In this document: positions 46,748 through 59,493 of the stretch, piece by piece | Numbering within the stretch: position 1 is the stretch's first letter | Layout: each line of letters opens with the position of its first letter | Assembly: GCA_039707655.1 (NCBI GenBank) | Contig: CM077673.1 | Location: 268,006,288-268,070,287, forward strand | Length of the DNA stretch: 64,000 nucleotides | Direction of reading: 5' to 3' | DNA from: Elymus sibiricus | Lineage: Eukaryota > Streptophyta > Magnoliopsida > Poales > Poaceae | Position numbers and translations under genes: made by a program | Notes under the pieces: model-generated | The model's database searches: none | Seen by the model: the letters and a program-made list of their open reading frames with translations, nothing else | Told to the model about the DNA's origin: nothing

Positions 46748-48674
46748 ATATGGAGACATGCATATTCAGATATCGCAAATAAATTACTACTACATCTTTT
46801 TTAGGGATCTACTTCAGAATTATCTATTCGGCGATACGGATATTTAGTTGATATATTGGATTATCTATTTGTTTTGTTTTAAGTACTTAAATTAGAACTC
46901 TAAATATCAAGTCCCGGTCTATGTATGAAATTTTACAAGTTATTGGTATGGGCATACACTAGCTTCGTATTATCTATTTGTTATTCTTGGGTTGGTGTAG
47001 ACCAGACCGGTTTGGTGGTACCAGAGGCATTTTGGAGTGGACCATGCGAGGTTCACATGGTAATCAAAGACTGACCAGTTGTCGGTGTAGTCCGCACCCA
47101 TACTGCGAGGTTCTCGGTCGTATCGTGCCTCACATCCTATACTTCCTCGTATCGTATAACTCCATCCATACACGCACTGCTATACGATACGAGGTTTTCA
47201 GTCCTATCATGCCTCGCATCCTATACTTCCTCGTATCGTATAACTCTATCCATACACGCACTGCTATACGATACGAGGTTTACTTTGTCGGAAATCTTCA
47301 GATACCAACTATGTTCTACGATTCTTAATAATATGATGGTTAGAAGTCATGTACCTTTCATTGCCTTTAATCTTCAAGTATCTCCCCAAGTGCTGACATG
47401 ATCCAGATTCTCTTTCATGCTCATGATGTTTCAGAAAACGCGTCGATTTACTTTTACGTGTTCCTGAATAGAATAACCAAATTAAGTGAAAATGTGTTTT
47501 CTTCTTGACTACGTAAAGTAGAAGATGGTGCCAACATTTTCCAACAAACAGGGAGGAGGAAGAAATTTATTATTAAACTACTCTAATGGAGTTACATGTT
47601 CTTTGAATAAGATAATTGTAACCAACAATATTTTGTGTTCTATGTATGAAGTCTCTTTTTCACTATATCAATTACTACTATTACAAGAGAGAACTTTTTC
47701 TTTCCTAAATCCACACGCTAAGTGTACTCATGTTGACAAGTAACATCATGTTATCCCACCGCATTATAATCAACAGCATCTGGAGTAAGCTAACCCAGCA
47801 CCAGGTTATAGGCTGGAAAAAATTGCACGGGCTCAATTCTGAACCATTATAGGCTGAGCAGGTTTTCATACAGAAGTTCTAAAAAATCTTTGGCTGTGTA
47901 GGTAATTTCAAAAAGGTATTTTAGAAAATGTCCATGAACTTTTTAAAAAATTATCATTTACTTTTCAAAAATATGCTCATACATTTTGAAATATGTTCAT
48001 GACATTTCATAAAGTGTTCACATGATATGTTCGCACATTTTGAGAATTGATCGTAAGTGTTCAGTTTTTAAAAGTGTCCATGCTTCAAAAAAAATCATGT
48101 TAACTGAAACATGCTCATATAGTTACAAACCTGATAAGGTTTGGTCAACACCAATATATTGGCAGGGCGTGCGAGTGCGTGCGAGTGTTCCTGAATTAAG
48201 GATGTAAACACAAACTCTATATCTTTGGTGAACTGGGCCTACCTATCCAATTATCACCAAAGGAAAATAAAGGTTCTGTAGCAGATATAGTACTAGAAAA
48301 TGTAATTGTCTGATTTCTTTTTCTAATAAGAACTTATCAAAAATAGGCAACTAATTAATTATGGTACAACCGACCCAAATCTGGAACCCTTTGATTTGTT
48401 TCCTTGTTTTAATTTCTATTCAATGCCAACGTCCAAAAATTTCCTTGTGTAAGGGTCAGAACTTCCCAAACATAGGAAACATATATTGGAGAGATATCCA
48501 GCGCTGACTCATTTGGTATTGAATCATGCACGGATGGAAGGACAAGGGGCACCTTCCAATGCCGACCTCATTATATATATGTGCACACGTGCATGTTGTG
48601 AGTCCATCCAGCTTTCATTGCCTCCTATCTCGCATCTCCTCCCTCACGCGCCGACGGAGTTCATTCCAACGCCA
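46748..48674. repeat. Intergenic with two tandem perfect hairpins
   Basis: No gene. At 47145-47158 and 47181-47194 lie CCTCGTATCGTATA and its exact complement, separated by 22 bases; the same hairpin recurs 84 bases on at 47229-47242 and 47265-47278. The rest is AT-rich with a short ATGTTCATGACATTT-type simple repeat (47940-48090). Confidence 0.7.
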
Positions 48675-51168
48675 ATGGAGGCACTGCCCAGCTATCGTGA
48701 TGTCGACGATGCAGTGCAGTTCATCTTCCATTATATTAAGTTTTGCTCAGACTCTGATGATTTAGAGTATGCATCCATACATTTTTATTTGCACATATTT
48801 TAAGCACGGGCACTTTTTGAGTTCAGTTATACAAGTCGTTTTAGTAAATTTAATGTGCAAATTTGTGGTATAATAAGCGATTTACTCACACTGCATGTGC
48901 AGTATATGAGCGGCAGCCGGCAGGCGTAGCAAACAACAAAATTCTAAACTTCGTAGAAAACACAAGATCACCTTTCAACCTAAAGGGTCTCATACAGATC
49001 CAGAACTATGATAAAACTCATGTTTTTTAGGAGGTAGATCTAGAAGGAGTTTTCTGATGATGGTGAAATAAATACCTACGGTACATATAGTTATTAGTAT
49101 CGCAAGGAGCGTACAGTTGACAATATACAAAATGGTTCACCAATAACAAAAAGTCTACCATTTTTTACTAACCTGAATTTGATCTTCAATTTGGCTTTTG
49201 ACTTCAAGTAGAGGTCAATATAGCAGCAGCAGAAGCTGCAGAATAGAACATACAGTTTATACTAAGCAGGCAAAAAGAAGGAACGACCGAACAGATAAGC
49301 AACGTAAGCAGCCAGTTATAAAATAACATATTAGATGTTAACTAAAGAGCCTAGCTAGCTGCTCAGGTTTATCAATAAGCTCATGGCATGGTCCTTCCCT
49401 GTCATATGCATTTGCATAGAGCAATCCAGAATATACTCATAGAAACAATACCATGCAATGATTTACAGCCAGGTTGAATAGATTATAGACAGAATTTTAG
49501 TATGCTTTATGAGTTATACACTTATATGGGTGCAGATCATGATATTTCAATTGGGCAGTGTCAACATGGTACATGTTTTTCAGTCAAGATTTTCTTATCT
49601 TAAGCAGTAGTACTTCTCGCCTCACATGGCTACCATTGCTAGCCCACACATTGAAGTACTACATTTTTTATTACCCTATTTTCTAACAACTATGCTACCA
49701 TGCCGATTTGTTGCTAAACTTATCAAGGTTTTAAGAACTAAAACTATGATTACTAACAAATACTTGCGTATTAGTAATAAAAATAAAAAAATTATTTTGC
49801 TACCGAACGCATACTAAATGAGCAGAGAGTGATATCTACTACTATGAAAATATGTTAAATCATATAAAGGCTTCTGCATGTACATACTATGAAAGTACTA
49901 TATATTATAAAGATTTCAAGGAATTGTTGGTCATTTGAGTAGAGATCTACTACTGTTCGCCATGGATTTGGTCACTTTAGTATTGGTTAGACAGATTTAA
50001 TTATTGTGTCCGGTTTGGCTATCATTAATATGTGTGCAAGTTATCCTTAAGAAAACAAGAACATATAGTGCCTTCATGAGCAGGAACACACTTTTGGTGC
50101 AGATCACCAGGAACACGTCTATATTAAATTAAGTTTTTTGCTCAACCTGCTCCTGATTTTTTTTTGCAGCACTATATGGATACGGAGCCCTCGACCATTC
50201 ATGATCGAGATTAGTCTTCGGATGATACAGGACACCATCCGATGTGATGGACGGGTCCATCCGACTTGCTTCAATCTAGCAGTGCGTAAGCTAACTAGCG
50301 ACCATGTACAGAGGAACGCAGGCACAGACTTAGTTGGATCCACACATTTTTTTGATTTGCAATTCCATGACCTAGCACGGGTGCTGAGTCAGTCCCCGTT
50401 ATGCCAAGCTCAGCGCACCCAGACGTTGATTGACACTGTCATGGTCCAGCCTTACCGCAAGTACAACGTGTTCACCACCCCGTCCAATGTAAGGATTCTC
50501 ATTCTTAATAATTAGTTAGTATATTGTATGTTTGCCATTAACCTGTGCCTACCCATTGCAGTATGTAATCCCTATGGCTCTCATGGATTCCTCCTGCGGG
50601 CTACTTGCAGTGAATATTGAAGAGAGGAGATCTATCCTGATTGATCTGTCTAACGAGTCATTCCTAGGCTCAGACGACTTTCATGACAAAGAATTAAAAA
50701 AGGAAGCTATATTAGTGAATTGAGAATTTGGCAGTGTGATGCAACGCGAGAGGCCTGGTTTTAATGCCCAACTCGTGGACTGGCAACAAGCTGGAACCTA
50801 TATTACAGCTCCGCGGTAATCGTTTAAATTGGGCATGCACATTAGAGCCACACTGATATAGCTTCTAACATATGTAGTTTTTTTTGTCACAGCCTGGATT
50901 CAGGATTAAAAGCCATACAGGAGATGACCCACCAAGATGAGACTCTCGGGCATAACATGTCCAGGACTGAGGTAGGTGCATATATAACGAGTTTCCGTAA
51001 AAGATATATTTGCTAAATGTATGTTCTGAATTTGGTTTGCATGTTTTAAAGGATCCAATACAACTCAGGATGCAACTCATGATCCAGATGCTGAGTGTCA
51101 GGGGCAATCAAGCAGTTGATAACATTCCACAGGAAGTTAGATCGGCGTTGAGGTTCATCAACGAGTAA
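48675..51168 (+). pseudogene. Ulp1-like family member, copy Q
   Basis: Exon-by-exon paralogue of copy P: 48675-48766 (MEALPSYRDVDDAVQFIFHY), 50170-50488 (TIWIRSPRPFMIEISL; HPTCFNLAVRKLTS), 50562-50815 (MDSSCGLLAVNIEERRSILI), 50893-50971, 51052-51168 (NIPQEVRSALRFINE stop), with good GT-AG borders. Exon 3 contains an in-frame TGA at 50721-50723, so the gene is probably dead. The Asp/Cys pocket seen in active Ulp1 proteases is not preserved. The pair P/Q arose by a tandem duplication of about 4 kb followed by heavy intron divergence; intron 1 here is 1.4 kb. Confidence 0.6.
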
Positions 51169-51409
51169 CGTGGACTGCTGCTTGAAGATTCTGTTATCAT
51201 GGACAAATAATTGCTTATTAAGCTACTCGCTTAGGTTTTAAAACTTATATGTTCTACGTGTGAAGTTTAAATTACTTTATGGTTTTGGCCTGCATCAGTT
51301 TTGTATTTGTGGCAGTATTTTCTTTTATAAATTACAGGACTCCAAGAATGATATACTTTTGCATTATCTGATCAATAAAAAGAACAAACTCGATGTAATG
51401 CAAAATTAC

Positions 51410-53587
51410 CTGAAATCATAATCTGGACATTATGAAAGCTTTGATCGAATTCTCCATCGACTGCATCTGCTCAGGGATGCCAAATATGTGAGCAACACGG
51501 TCATCACGAGATGATTTTGATTCAGTAATTTCACACTCAGCTCGAGAAATCTGCAGTAATAATCAATAATTGCATGTCAATATTAGGTCAAAATAACCTA
51601 CCTACAAAACAATCCTAAAAATATACCATTCAAGATGTCAGATTATAAGTTTATAACTGACTACGCTTTCCATATGTTCATGTAAGATAATCATGTACAA
51701 AGATTGCTTCAAAACAATCCCTCTTGGTATTGTACACACACCATTATTTACAGAAACATCAAAATCTAACACCAGGTCAGGACATGCTGATTATAACCTT
51801 CCAGTTTTTTACTAAATATATTAAACTCCTAGAATGTTCTTCGAAGGTGTTCATCACATATGTGGATATACAAACACCACAGTTATTAATGGTTTACACT
51901 GGATAGTTTCCAGAGCTTTATCACACGATGGACGAGATTGACATCTCACTCAGTAATCTGTCCCATCAAGATTGGTAGCCTTTTTGAGGAGATGAAGGTT
52001 AAAAATATTAAAACCGATAACCTCACATGAGCACCTTCTAATGACCAGCCATGCAGCATTGAACAAGATAGATATTGTTGGAGAAGTTTTAAAAGGAATG
52101 CAAGAAAATAGTGTAGTTCCAGGGTGGTCTTCATATAGCACACATGCTTCTATCTACATGAGTGTTGGTTTGGTCGAAAAAACAGTCTGCTCTCAAGAAA
52201 CTTAGTTTTGTGTATATATTTATATAACTCAAGAAACAGTCTGCTCTCAAGAAACAGTCTCCTCTTTATATGAGTTAAGTCCCATATATATATAACTCAA
52301 CAATGCATGCTCTGTTGGTGTTAATATATATTTGTCTACATTACTTAGTTTTGTGTAATTGACAATATCGTGTGTCACAAATGTATATGACCTGATAGAA
52401 ACTCTCGGTTATCTGACATTTTAGATCTTTAGGTTCTCATTGTGGCAACTAATCGTGGCATATAAACGATAATAAATTATCCGATTATAATTAATACACT
52501 AATTAATATGTTTAGCAAGTTTTGATTTTTTAGATCTTTAGTAATTTGGCAGCCTATCAAGTTAAAAGTGAAAGAGATTGTCTGCATATAGGAACATACC
52601 TTCTAATTTGTCCTCCTATATATTGTGAACCTCCTCTGCCATCCCTTCTCCCCCTCCCTCCTCTCCCCTCCCCCCTTGTCCCTCGCAGATCCATAACAGA
52701 TAACCAAGGAACAATCAAGAAGTCAACGATCATCAAGGATAGTCAAGAAGTAAACAAGTGGATCTAGGTATGGTTATCTACAGTGATAAGTTGCCAAAAA
52801 ATATGTCATGCTTGTGATTTGGGATTTAGTAAAAAAATTACCTTCCTGGCAACAAGGTTGTCTTCAGTTATATGTTCTTCATGTCCTGTGGATCCAAACA
52901 AGAAGTGTTTGTTAAATTCAATACATGTTACCCATTAGCTGCCCAGAGCTCCAGAATTAGGGTGCAGTAACATGTAAATTGAAGCTCTATGTGAAAAACT
53001 TTAGCATTTGAATGCACCAGAATCATGTGCCAACTATGTTCTCACATAAAAGAACATTGTGTGGTAATAGAAAAAAATGCACAGTATCCAAAAGTAAGAC
53101 TATAAGCCAAATATTGCAACTTCACAGGGTACATCTTTAAGAATATCCAAGTATAATGTTATAGTACAGTAGTTCAAAACAATGGCAGGATATACCTTTT
53201 CTCCTATTGAGCTGATGATCTTCTGGCCCAAATAAATCCTTATAACCTTGACAACAGCTCAAATTAGATGTTGGTACACATTTCTTGTTATCACAGACTG
53301 TAGAGATGGAGGTAGTAGTACCTCCATATGCATTGTACTACCAATCCACCCCTGCAATTTCTCTCCTCGATTTCATGTCGCCTTCACGCACAACAAACTG
53401 ATGATACAAAAATAGTGGGTCAACAAAGCCATTTCCAGTGAATACAGTGATTTCCTCCATATAAAACAGAGAGGAGAAATCTTACTCTGGGGCCCAAATC
53501 GCGCAGCCAAACACTCCAGGCGCTCATCTCTACCACTAACATTGGATTTATGTTCCATCAAATTGGCTACCCTCGCGTACTCCACGT
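51410..53587 (-). pseudogene. Exons of an unrecognised minus-strand gene
   Basis: Four minus-strand blocks have GT-AG borders and open frames: 53486-53587 (VEYARVANLMEHKSNVSGRD), about 53200-53247 (GYKDLFGPEDHQLNRRK), 52843-52889 (GHEEHITEDNLVARK), and 51410-51550 (ISRAECEITESKSSRDD ... AFIMSRL stop). Together they look like the 3' half of a real gene with AT-rich introns. I recognise no domain. Element G (53888-57832) lies immediately upstream and would separate these exons from any 5' part. It may be a decayed host gene or a fragment captured by a Helitron. Confidence 0.45.
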
Positions 53588-54660
53588 CTGCAAAAAAATA
53601 GAACAGGGTAAACCTCTAGGGTGAAACCAACAGAAACTGAAGCCGTAATTTGAAAAGAGTAATTTGAAAAGGTGTGCCATGGTGTACATTTCAAAGAAGT
53701 GCATATTCCTCAACATCATTTCTCAGGCGTAATAAGTCTACCAAACGAAAAGAAATAGTAATTTCACTCGCAAAAATAAATATAATAGTATTTTGGTTAG
53801 GCAAAATAAGTGGAAATCTGCAACAGAAATGCCATTAGTTTTCAGGGCATGGCCAAACTTACGCCGGTGCTCATCGGAGGCACATATTGTCGGGGGATGA
53901 CCCCCGGGTAGGCCCAAGACGGCGAAACGACACTTCAAGCTTTGCCGGGGACGCTCCCCTGGCGACCTGGCAACCCGGCCGGCTCGCCACCCGGCGTCCC
54001 GTCCGGCTCGCCGCCTCGCGACCCGGCGACCTGCCTGGCTGGCTGGAGCCTAGCTGGCTGGAACCTGGCACTGTTCACCCTGGCCGGGTCGAGCCATCCG
54101 GGTCGGGCCATCCGGGTTGAGCCATCCGGGTGGAGCCCGTCCGGCTGGAATCCGGCGAAGTCAACCACAACGTCCCGTCGGACTGCGCGGACAAGACGGA
54201 CACGCACTGTAGATTTAGCGGTTGGCACTGTACATTTAGCGGCTGGCACTGTAGATTTAGCGGCTGGCACTGTTCACCTGCGGGCCACCCCTTGTCCCCT
54301 GGGCTCCCCTTTATAAGGAGCACCAGGGGAGGCCTCACGCAGGGACGCACAGCCACGGGCTCTCACGCTCTCACTCTCCCTCTCGTTCTCACTCTCACAG
54401 GAGAAGAGGAGAGCTCAGTGCCTCCTTCTTCCTCCTCCAAACAGCTCCAGGAGCAAACATGTACTACCATATACTCCACATATACATCAGACATGCAGGA
54501 GTAGGGGTGTTACCTCCCACGGAGGGCCCCGAACCTGGGTAAACCACCGTGTACAGTTGCCCAAACCCGTCCCGGATCTCCACTGCAGCCTTGCCCTCAC
54601 CTCAAGCCATTCCATGGCATCTGCCGTGACGCGGCACCCCCCGCGAGAATACCACGACAG

Positions 54661-54679
54661 TTGGCGCCCACCGTGGGGC
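54661..54679 (+). other. Primer-binding site of element G
   Basis: TTGGCGCCCACCGTGGGGC begins one base after the 5' LTR end, in the correct place and orientation for a PBS. Confidence 0.7.
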
Positions 54680-55639
54680 TCGCTGCTACTGGAATCGCGG
54701 TCCGGGCGGGACCCTCTTCGTCACCGCTCCCGTGACGTCGCCGTCGTCCGGAGGCGGCAGGCTCGCGTGCCTCCGCGTGCTGCTCCGCCCACGGCCACGC
54801 GTCCGCTCCTCGAGCTCGCGCTCGTTCCTGGACGCCTCCTCGTCTCCGCACGCGCTCTGCTGCAGCCTCTCCCTCGTTCTTCTTTTTCACACTAGTACAA
54901 GCAAAAGCAACAAAAAAGTCCCTGGGAAGAGCAGGAACACCCAGCGGGCGGCCGTCGCTGCTCCGGCTCCGCGCTGCTTCGCCCCCGCGCCCGTCCGCGC
55001 TCGTCCTCGCGGGCCTTCGACCGGCTGCTCCCTGCGCCGCCTGCGCGACCTCGAGCAGGCCATCCTGCTCGCCTCCGACTCCCCCGCGCCGGCTTCCTCT
55101 GCCGTCTCCGCCCGTGGCGCCGGGTCCGGCCCCATCCGCTGGCCGGCTCCCCCGCCTGGCCGCCTCGCCCGGCCGGCCTCCTGCACGCCGGCTGGCCGGC
55201 TCCCGCGCCGGAGCTCATCGCCCTGCCTCTGCTCCGCCCGCTCCCCCGAGCGCCTCCCGTCGCTGCGCCCTCCCGTCCGCGCTGGCCGGCTCCGCCCGCA
55301 TCCCGGCCGGCCCGGCCGCCCGCGCTCGGCCCCCTCGCCGCCTGCCCACGTGCCGGCTCCGCGCGACCCGTCCGCGCCGGCCGGCTCCGCCCGCATCCCG
55401 GCCGGCCCGGCCGCCCGCCGGCTCGCCGTCCCGCCCCGGCCGGCTCCCGCCTGCCGGCTCCACCCCCGCGCGCAAGCCGGCCTCCTGCCGCTCGAGCCGC
55501 CCGCGTCGGCTGGCTGCGCCCGTGTGCTCTCAGGCCGGCTGGAGACATAAGGAAAGAAAAAGCAAGACCGGGCCGGCTGCTCAAAAAAAAATGCAGAAAA
55601 AGAAAAAGACGTTCGGCTGGCTCGTCTGCCTGCTTCGCC

Positions 55640-55970
55640 ACTCAGACGGCCAGCCGTGCCCCGCCTTGCCCGGCCGGCTCCGCTCGCCGCCTCGCACGGC
55701 CGGCTCCGTCGCCGCCTCGCCCGGCCGGCTCCATTCGCCGCCCCGCACGGCCGGCTCTGCTCGCCGCCTCGCCCGGCCGGCTCCGTCGCCGCTTCGCCCG
55801 CTCCGCCCCGCCCGGCCGGCTCCGCTCGCCGCCTCGCACGGCCGGCTCCGTTCGCCGCCCCGCACGGCCGGTGCCCCGCACGGCCGGCTCCGATCGCCGC
55901 CTCGCCCGGCCGGCTCCGCTCGCCGCCTCGCCCGGCCGGCTCCGCTCTGCCTGTCCGGTTCGGCCCAGGC
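55640..55970 (+). repeat. GC-rich minisatellite in element G
   Basis: Irregular tandem units of about 25-27 bases built on GCCGGCTCCGCTCGCCGCCT and CGCACGGCCGGCTCC variants, at least ten copies. It explains the long open frames on both strands here. Confidence 0.9.
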
Positions 55971-56649
55971 CGGCTGGGGCGCCCCTCGACCGCCCGGAGG
56001 CTCGGGCCGCCTGCCGCACGTCACCTCCGCCCCGTCCGCGTCAAAACGCAATGTGAGCTCCTCATCCGCATATCTCTGCACCGCGCGCAAGAACGGATAA
56101 CCCCGAGCGACCCTCGGGGGCCACCTCCGCTCTTTTCCAGTTGCGTTGCTATTCGCCCCGGCGCCAGCTAGTCTTGGCCCGGAGGCTTGCCGTTTGGCCC
56201 CATTCGTCCTTCCCTGCAGACGGCTTAGTAGTGTGCACGGTACCAAAGGCCCACCTTCGTCTCAGCTACAGACCGCACCGCGGCTGTCCGGCTAGCGAGA
56301 GCAAAAGCTGTAGGTCACCTCACGCGAAAAACGTACGGGGGAGGAAGCGGCTTGGGCGACCCGGTCGTTTCCTTTATGAGTATCTGCTCGGTCGAATCTG
56401 CTCCCAGAGTCCGAGTACTGTACGCTCCACTCCGCGGCCCACTCTTCGCCTCAGCTACAGACCGGCTCCCGGCTGTCCGGCTGGCAAGAGCAAAAGCCAA
56501 AGGGCGGAGGGGACACGAAAAAGACTGAAGGGGGCTCGGACGAAACCGAGTCGGCACCCTCTGCATAAAACTTGCGCTGCCAAAGCTAAATATTTGATAT
56601 ATCTGCACTGCCTAACTTTGTCTTTCGCATGATTATTTCCGTGGGGAAC

Positions 56650-56977
56650 CCCCGCCTCCTCGCTCGGAGGCTCGGAGGCTACACCCAGTGGGTGCGCTAG
56701 CGTGCCCCCACTGGAAGCGAGCCGCGCCGGCTGCAGCCCGCAGCCGGCTGTCATCAACAACATCTGCCACGACAACTGCAAATACCCTCCGCCCGACTCT
56801 TCGAGTCACCCGGAGGCTCGGAGGCTACACTCAGTGGGTGCGCTGGCGCGCTCCCACTGGAAGCAAGCCGCGCCGGCTGCAGCCCGCAGCCGGCTGTCAT
56901 CAACGACATCTGCTACATCAACGCCCGTGATAACCCTCCGCCCGACTTTCCAAGTCGCCCGGAGGCTCGGAGGCTAC
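56650..56977 (+). repeat. Duplicated 3' internal segment of element G with PPT
   Basis: A ~138-base unit starting near CGGAGGCTCGGAGGCTACAC is present twice (about 56666 and 56809) and a third partial copy of its start (GGAGGCTCGGAGGCTAC) abuts the 3' LTR. The last copy acts as the purine-rich primer region for the LTR at 56978. Confidence 0.75.
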
Positions 56978-57837
56978 TGTCGGGGGGGATGACCCTCGGG
57001 TAGGCCCAAGACGGCGAAACGACACTTCAAGCTTTGCCAGGGGAGCGTCCCCTGGCGACCTGGCAACCCGGCCGGCTCGCCACCCGGCGTCCCGTCCGGC
57101 TCGCCGCCTCGCGACCCAGCGACCTGCCTGGCTGGCTGGAGCCTAGCTGGCTGGAACCTGGCACTGTTCACCCTGGCCGGGTCCCCAATCCGGGTCCCCA
57201 ATCCGGGTCCCCAATCCGGGTCCCCAATCCGGGTTCCCAATCCGGGTCGAGCCATCCGGGTCGGGCCATCCGGGTTGAGCCGTCCGTGTGGAGCCGTCCG
57301 GGTGGAGCCCGTCCGGCTGGAGCCATCCGGGTGGAGCCGTCCGGGTGGAGCCCGTCCGGCTGGAATCCGGCGAAGTCAACCACAACGTCCCGTCGGACTG
57401 CGCGGACAAGATGGACACGCACTGTAGATTTAGCGGCTGGCACTGTTCACCTGCGGGCCACCCCTTGTCCCCTGGGCTCCCCTTTATAAGGAGCACCAGG
57501 GGAGGCCTCACGCAGGGACGCACAGCCACGGGCTCTCACGCTCTCACTCTCCCTCTCGTTCTCACTCTCACAGGAGAAGAGGAGAGCTCAGTGCCTCCTT
57601 CTTCCTCCTCCAAACAGCTCCAGGAGCAAACATGTACTACCATATACTCCACATATACATCAGACATGCAGGAGTAGGGGTGTTACCTCCCACGGAGGGC
57701 CCCGAACCTGGGTAAACCACCGTGTACAGTTGCCCAAACCCGTCCCGGATCTCCACTGCAGCCTTGCCCTCACCTCAAGCCATTCCATGGCATCTGCCGT
57801 GACGCGGCACCCCCCGCGAGAATACCACGACACATAT

Positions 57838-58029
57838 TCCTAATCATTTGTAGTCTACAACAGGTAAAATTTTCATATCCAATGGTGGCCTGGCCGAGGA
57901 GGTTATTGAGGTGTGTCAGGTCCCTAAACACGTCGCTGACGAGCCCCAGCCCCGTGATGGATTTCAGCTTGTCACGAATGGACATGGGCAAGAGCTTTTC
58001 TCTCCATGGCCTGGCTTCCTTCCTGCTGT
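57838..58029 (-). pseudogene. Unrecognised minus-strand exon next to element G
   Basis: The minus strand encodes PWREKLLPMSIRDKLKSITG and LGLVSDVFRDLTHLNNLLGQ in one open stretch with gene-like codon use. No family recognised. It lies on the same strand as the exons at 51410-53587 and may be their upstream part, split by element G. A hAT-like CAGGGCCGGTCCTGAG at 58030 adjoins it without a visible partner end. Confidence 0.4.
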
Positions 58030-58629
58030 CAGGGCCGGTCCTGAGATTACGGGGTCCCGGGGCGAAACTTACAACGGGGCCCTTAAGATTTTTTTTCTAA
58101 TGTCCTTTGATACAAGGTCACTACTGATAGAATCAATAGAAGGATAATAAGACATATCTTCTTTAAATTGTATCGTCACACTTGCCGGTGGATAAGTGGC
58201 CTACCTAGCCACATATGCTTGGGGGAAGTTATTGCTGCGTGGGGGAAGTTAATGATAGCGCATCTTCGGCTAGGGCACATAGATGATAAACTGTTCGTTG
58301 CAAGCAGTTGGATAGGGGGTGATTGCACACGAGATCAAGCCAAATATTCTTTTATCGTACAGTGATTTTGCAATCACACGCGTTGGTGGAGGACAAATTA
58401 TTTTTGTATGGAGAGACATAAAAATGTAACAATCACAATCACCTCTACAAACATACTAAGACTAGCATAAGACATCCAAAAATATACCGTGTCTAAAATA
58501 AAGCTAATGGAATAACCTGTTGTCAGTTTAGAACATGGAATCAATCTTCAGAAATGTATAAATTAGTATTTTGATAGAAAACAGCAAAATAAGAGTACGG
58601 ACCATGTGATCCCAGCTTCGCTATTGTCA

Positions 58630-59215
58630 CGGTGCCCACGGTGCACCTTGGTCCAAGTCTGCTGCACACGACGGCACGCACTGTTGATATGTGATGTGGA
58701 GGAAGAACAACAGAGGTACAAGGGGAGGAGGCCTCTGACCTGATTCACCTCCTACGGGCTCGCCATGGCCTTGGGTAGAAGAGTCTGGACGCGGCGCCGT
58801 CGAGGATGGAGGGAGGGTGGACGCGGCGCTCCTCCACGGCGACCGGAGAAGCGAAGAGGCGGGGCTCAAGCCGACGGTGCTTGGTTGTGGAGGAGACAAG
58901 GGGCTCAAGCCGGCGGTCGAGTGCCCACGGCGCACCTTGGTCCAAGTCTGCTACACACGACCACACGCACTGCTGATATGTGATGTGGAGAGGAAGAACA
59001 GCAGAGGTACAAGGGGAGGAGGCCTCTGACCTACTGCGCCTCCTGCGGTCTCGCCATGGCCTTGGGTGGAAGAGCCTGGACTCGGCGCCGTCGAGGATGG
59101 AGGGAGGGTGGACGCGGCGCTCCTCCACGGCGACCGGAGAGGCGAAGAGGCGGGGCTCAAGCCGACGGTGCTTGGCTGTGGAGGAGACAAGGGGCTCAAG
59201 CCGGCGGTCGTGTGC
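58630..59215 (-). repeat. Tandem duplication (~291 bases) in a GC-rich minus-strand leader
   Basis: 58630-58920 and 58921-59215 are near-identical, each starting GTGCCCACGG then GCACCTTGGTCCAAGTCTGC. The minus strand is open and alanine/serine/proline-rich (SPLSPPQPSTVGLSP in both copies), resembling the first exon of a GC-rich grass gene. A TATA-like TATATAAAG lies upstream on that strand (60966-60974). Region 58040-58620 between this and the previous exon holds nothing I recognise. Confidence 0.6.
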
Positions 59216-59493
59216 TCCAGATCCGCCGCTTTGGCCGCGCTACAGGTCCGCTGGTCCACGGCGCCGAAGGGGCCGATCACATCCGCGATTGGAGCCGCCC
59301 TGCGGTGCCGGGTGGCACTGCGGTTGCAGATCCATGGCCGAGTGCGGCGCGCCGGAGCCGCCCGCCCACACCGCGGTCGTCGCCTGTTGCAACGGGGACG
59401 GTTTTGGGTGGATCTGGTCGCTCGGGGAGGGGTTGAGAGGGGGCGGCGGTGGGAGGAGAGGTCGCTGGTTCTCTCAACGCTGGGGGTGAGGAC

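Larger units (their letters stand above)
53888..57832 (+). mobile_element. Non-autonomous GC-rich LTR element G with TSD CATAT
   Basis: LTRs 53888-54659 (772 bases) and 56978-57832 (855 bases) start TGTCGGGG and end CCACGACA, with perfect duplication CATAT (53883-53887, 57833-57837). The 2.3 kb internal domain has no gag or pol; its long open frames are proline/arginine/alanine-rich by-products of GC-rich repeats. Length differences between LTRs come from repeat expansions: the 5' LTR has three TGTAGATTTAGCGGCTGGCA-like units (54208-54270), the 3' LTR has five GGTCCCCAATCCG-like units (57179-57245). A TATA-like TTTATAAGGAGC occurs in both (54310, 57482). Confidence 0.93.

Noticed and set aside
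49938..49950. AGTAGAGAT as a minus-strand Helitron 5' end
   Set aside because: Motif is short and lies in intron 1 of the Ulp1-like copy Q; pairing with the terminus at 43391 would split a gene that looks collinear. Kept only as a test in the findings.
54557..56171. Long open frames (up to 328 codons) on both strands
   Set aside because: They overlap the GC-rich minisatellite of element G, encode only Pro/Arg/Ala-rich repeats on every frame, and lack any gag or pol motif.
58030..58085. hAT-like terminal sequence CAGGGCCGGTCCTGAG
   Set aside because: No complementary end or 8-base duplication could be found nearby, so not called as an element.
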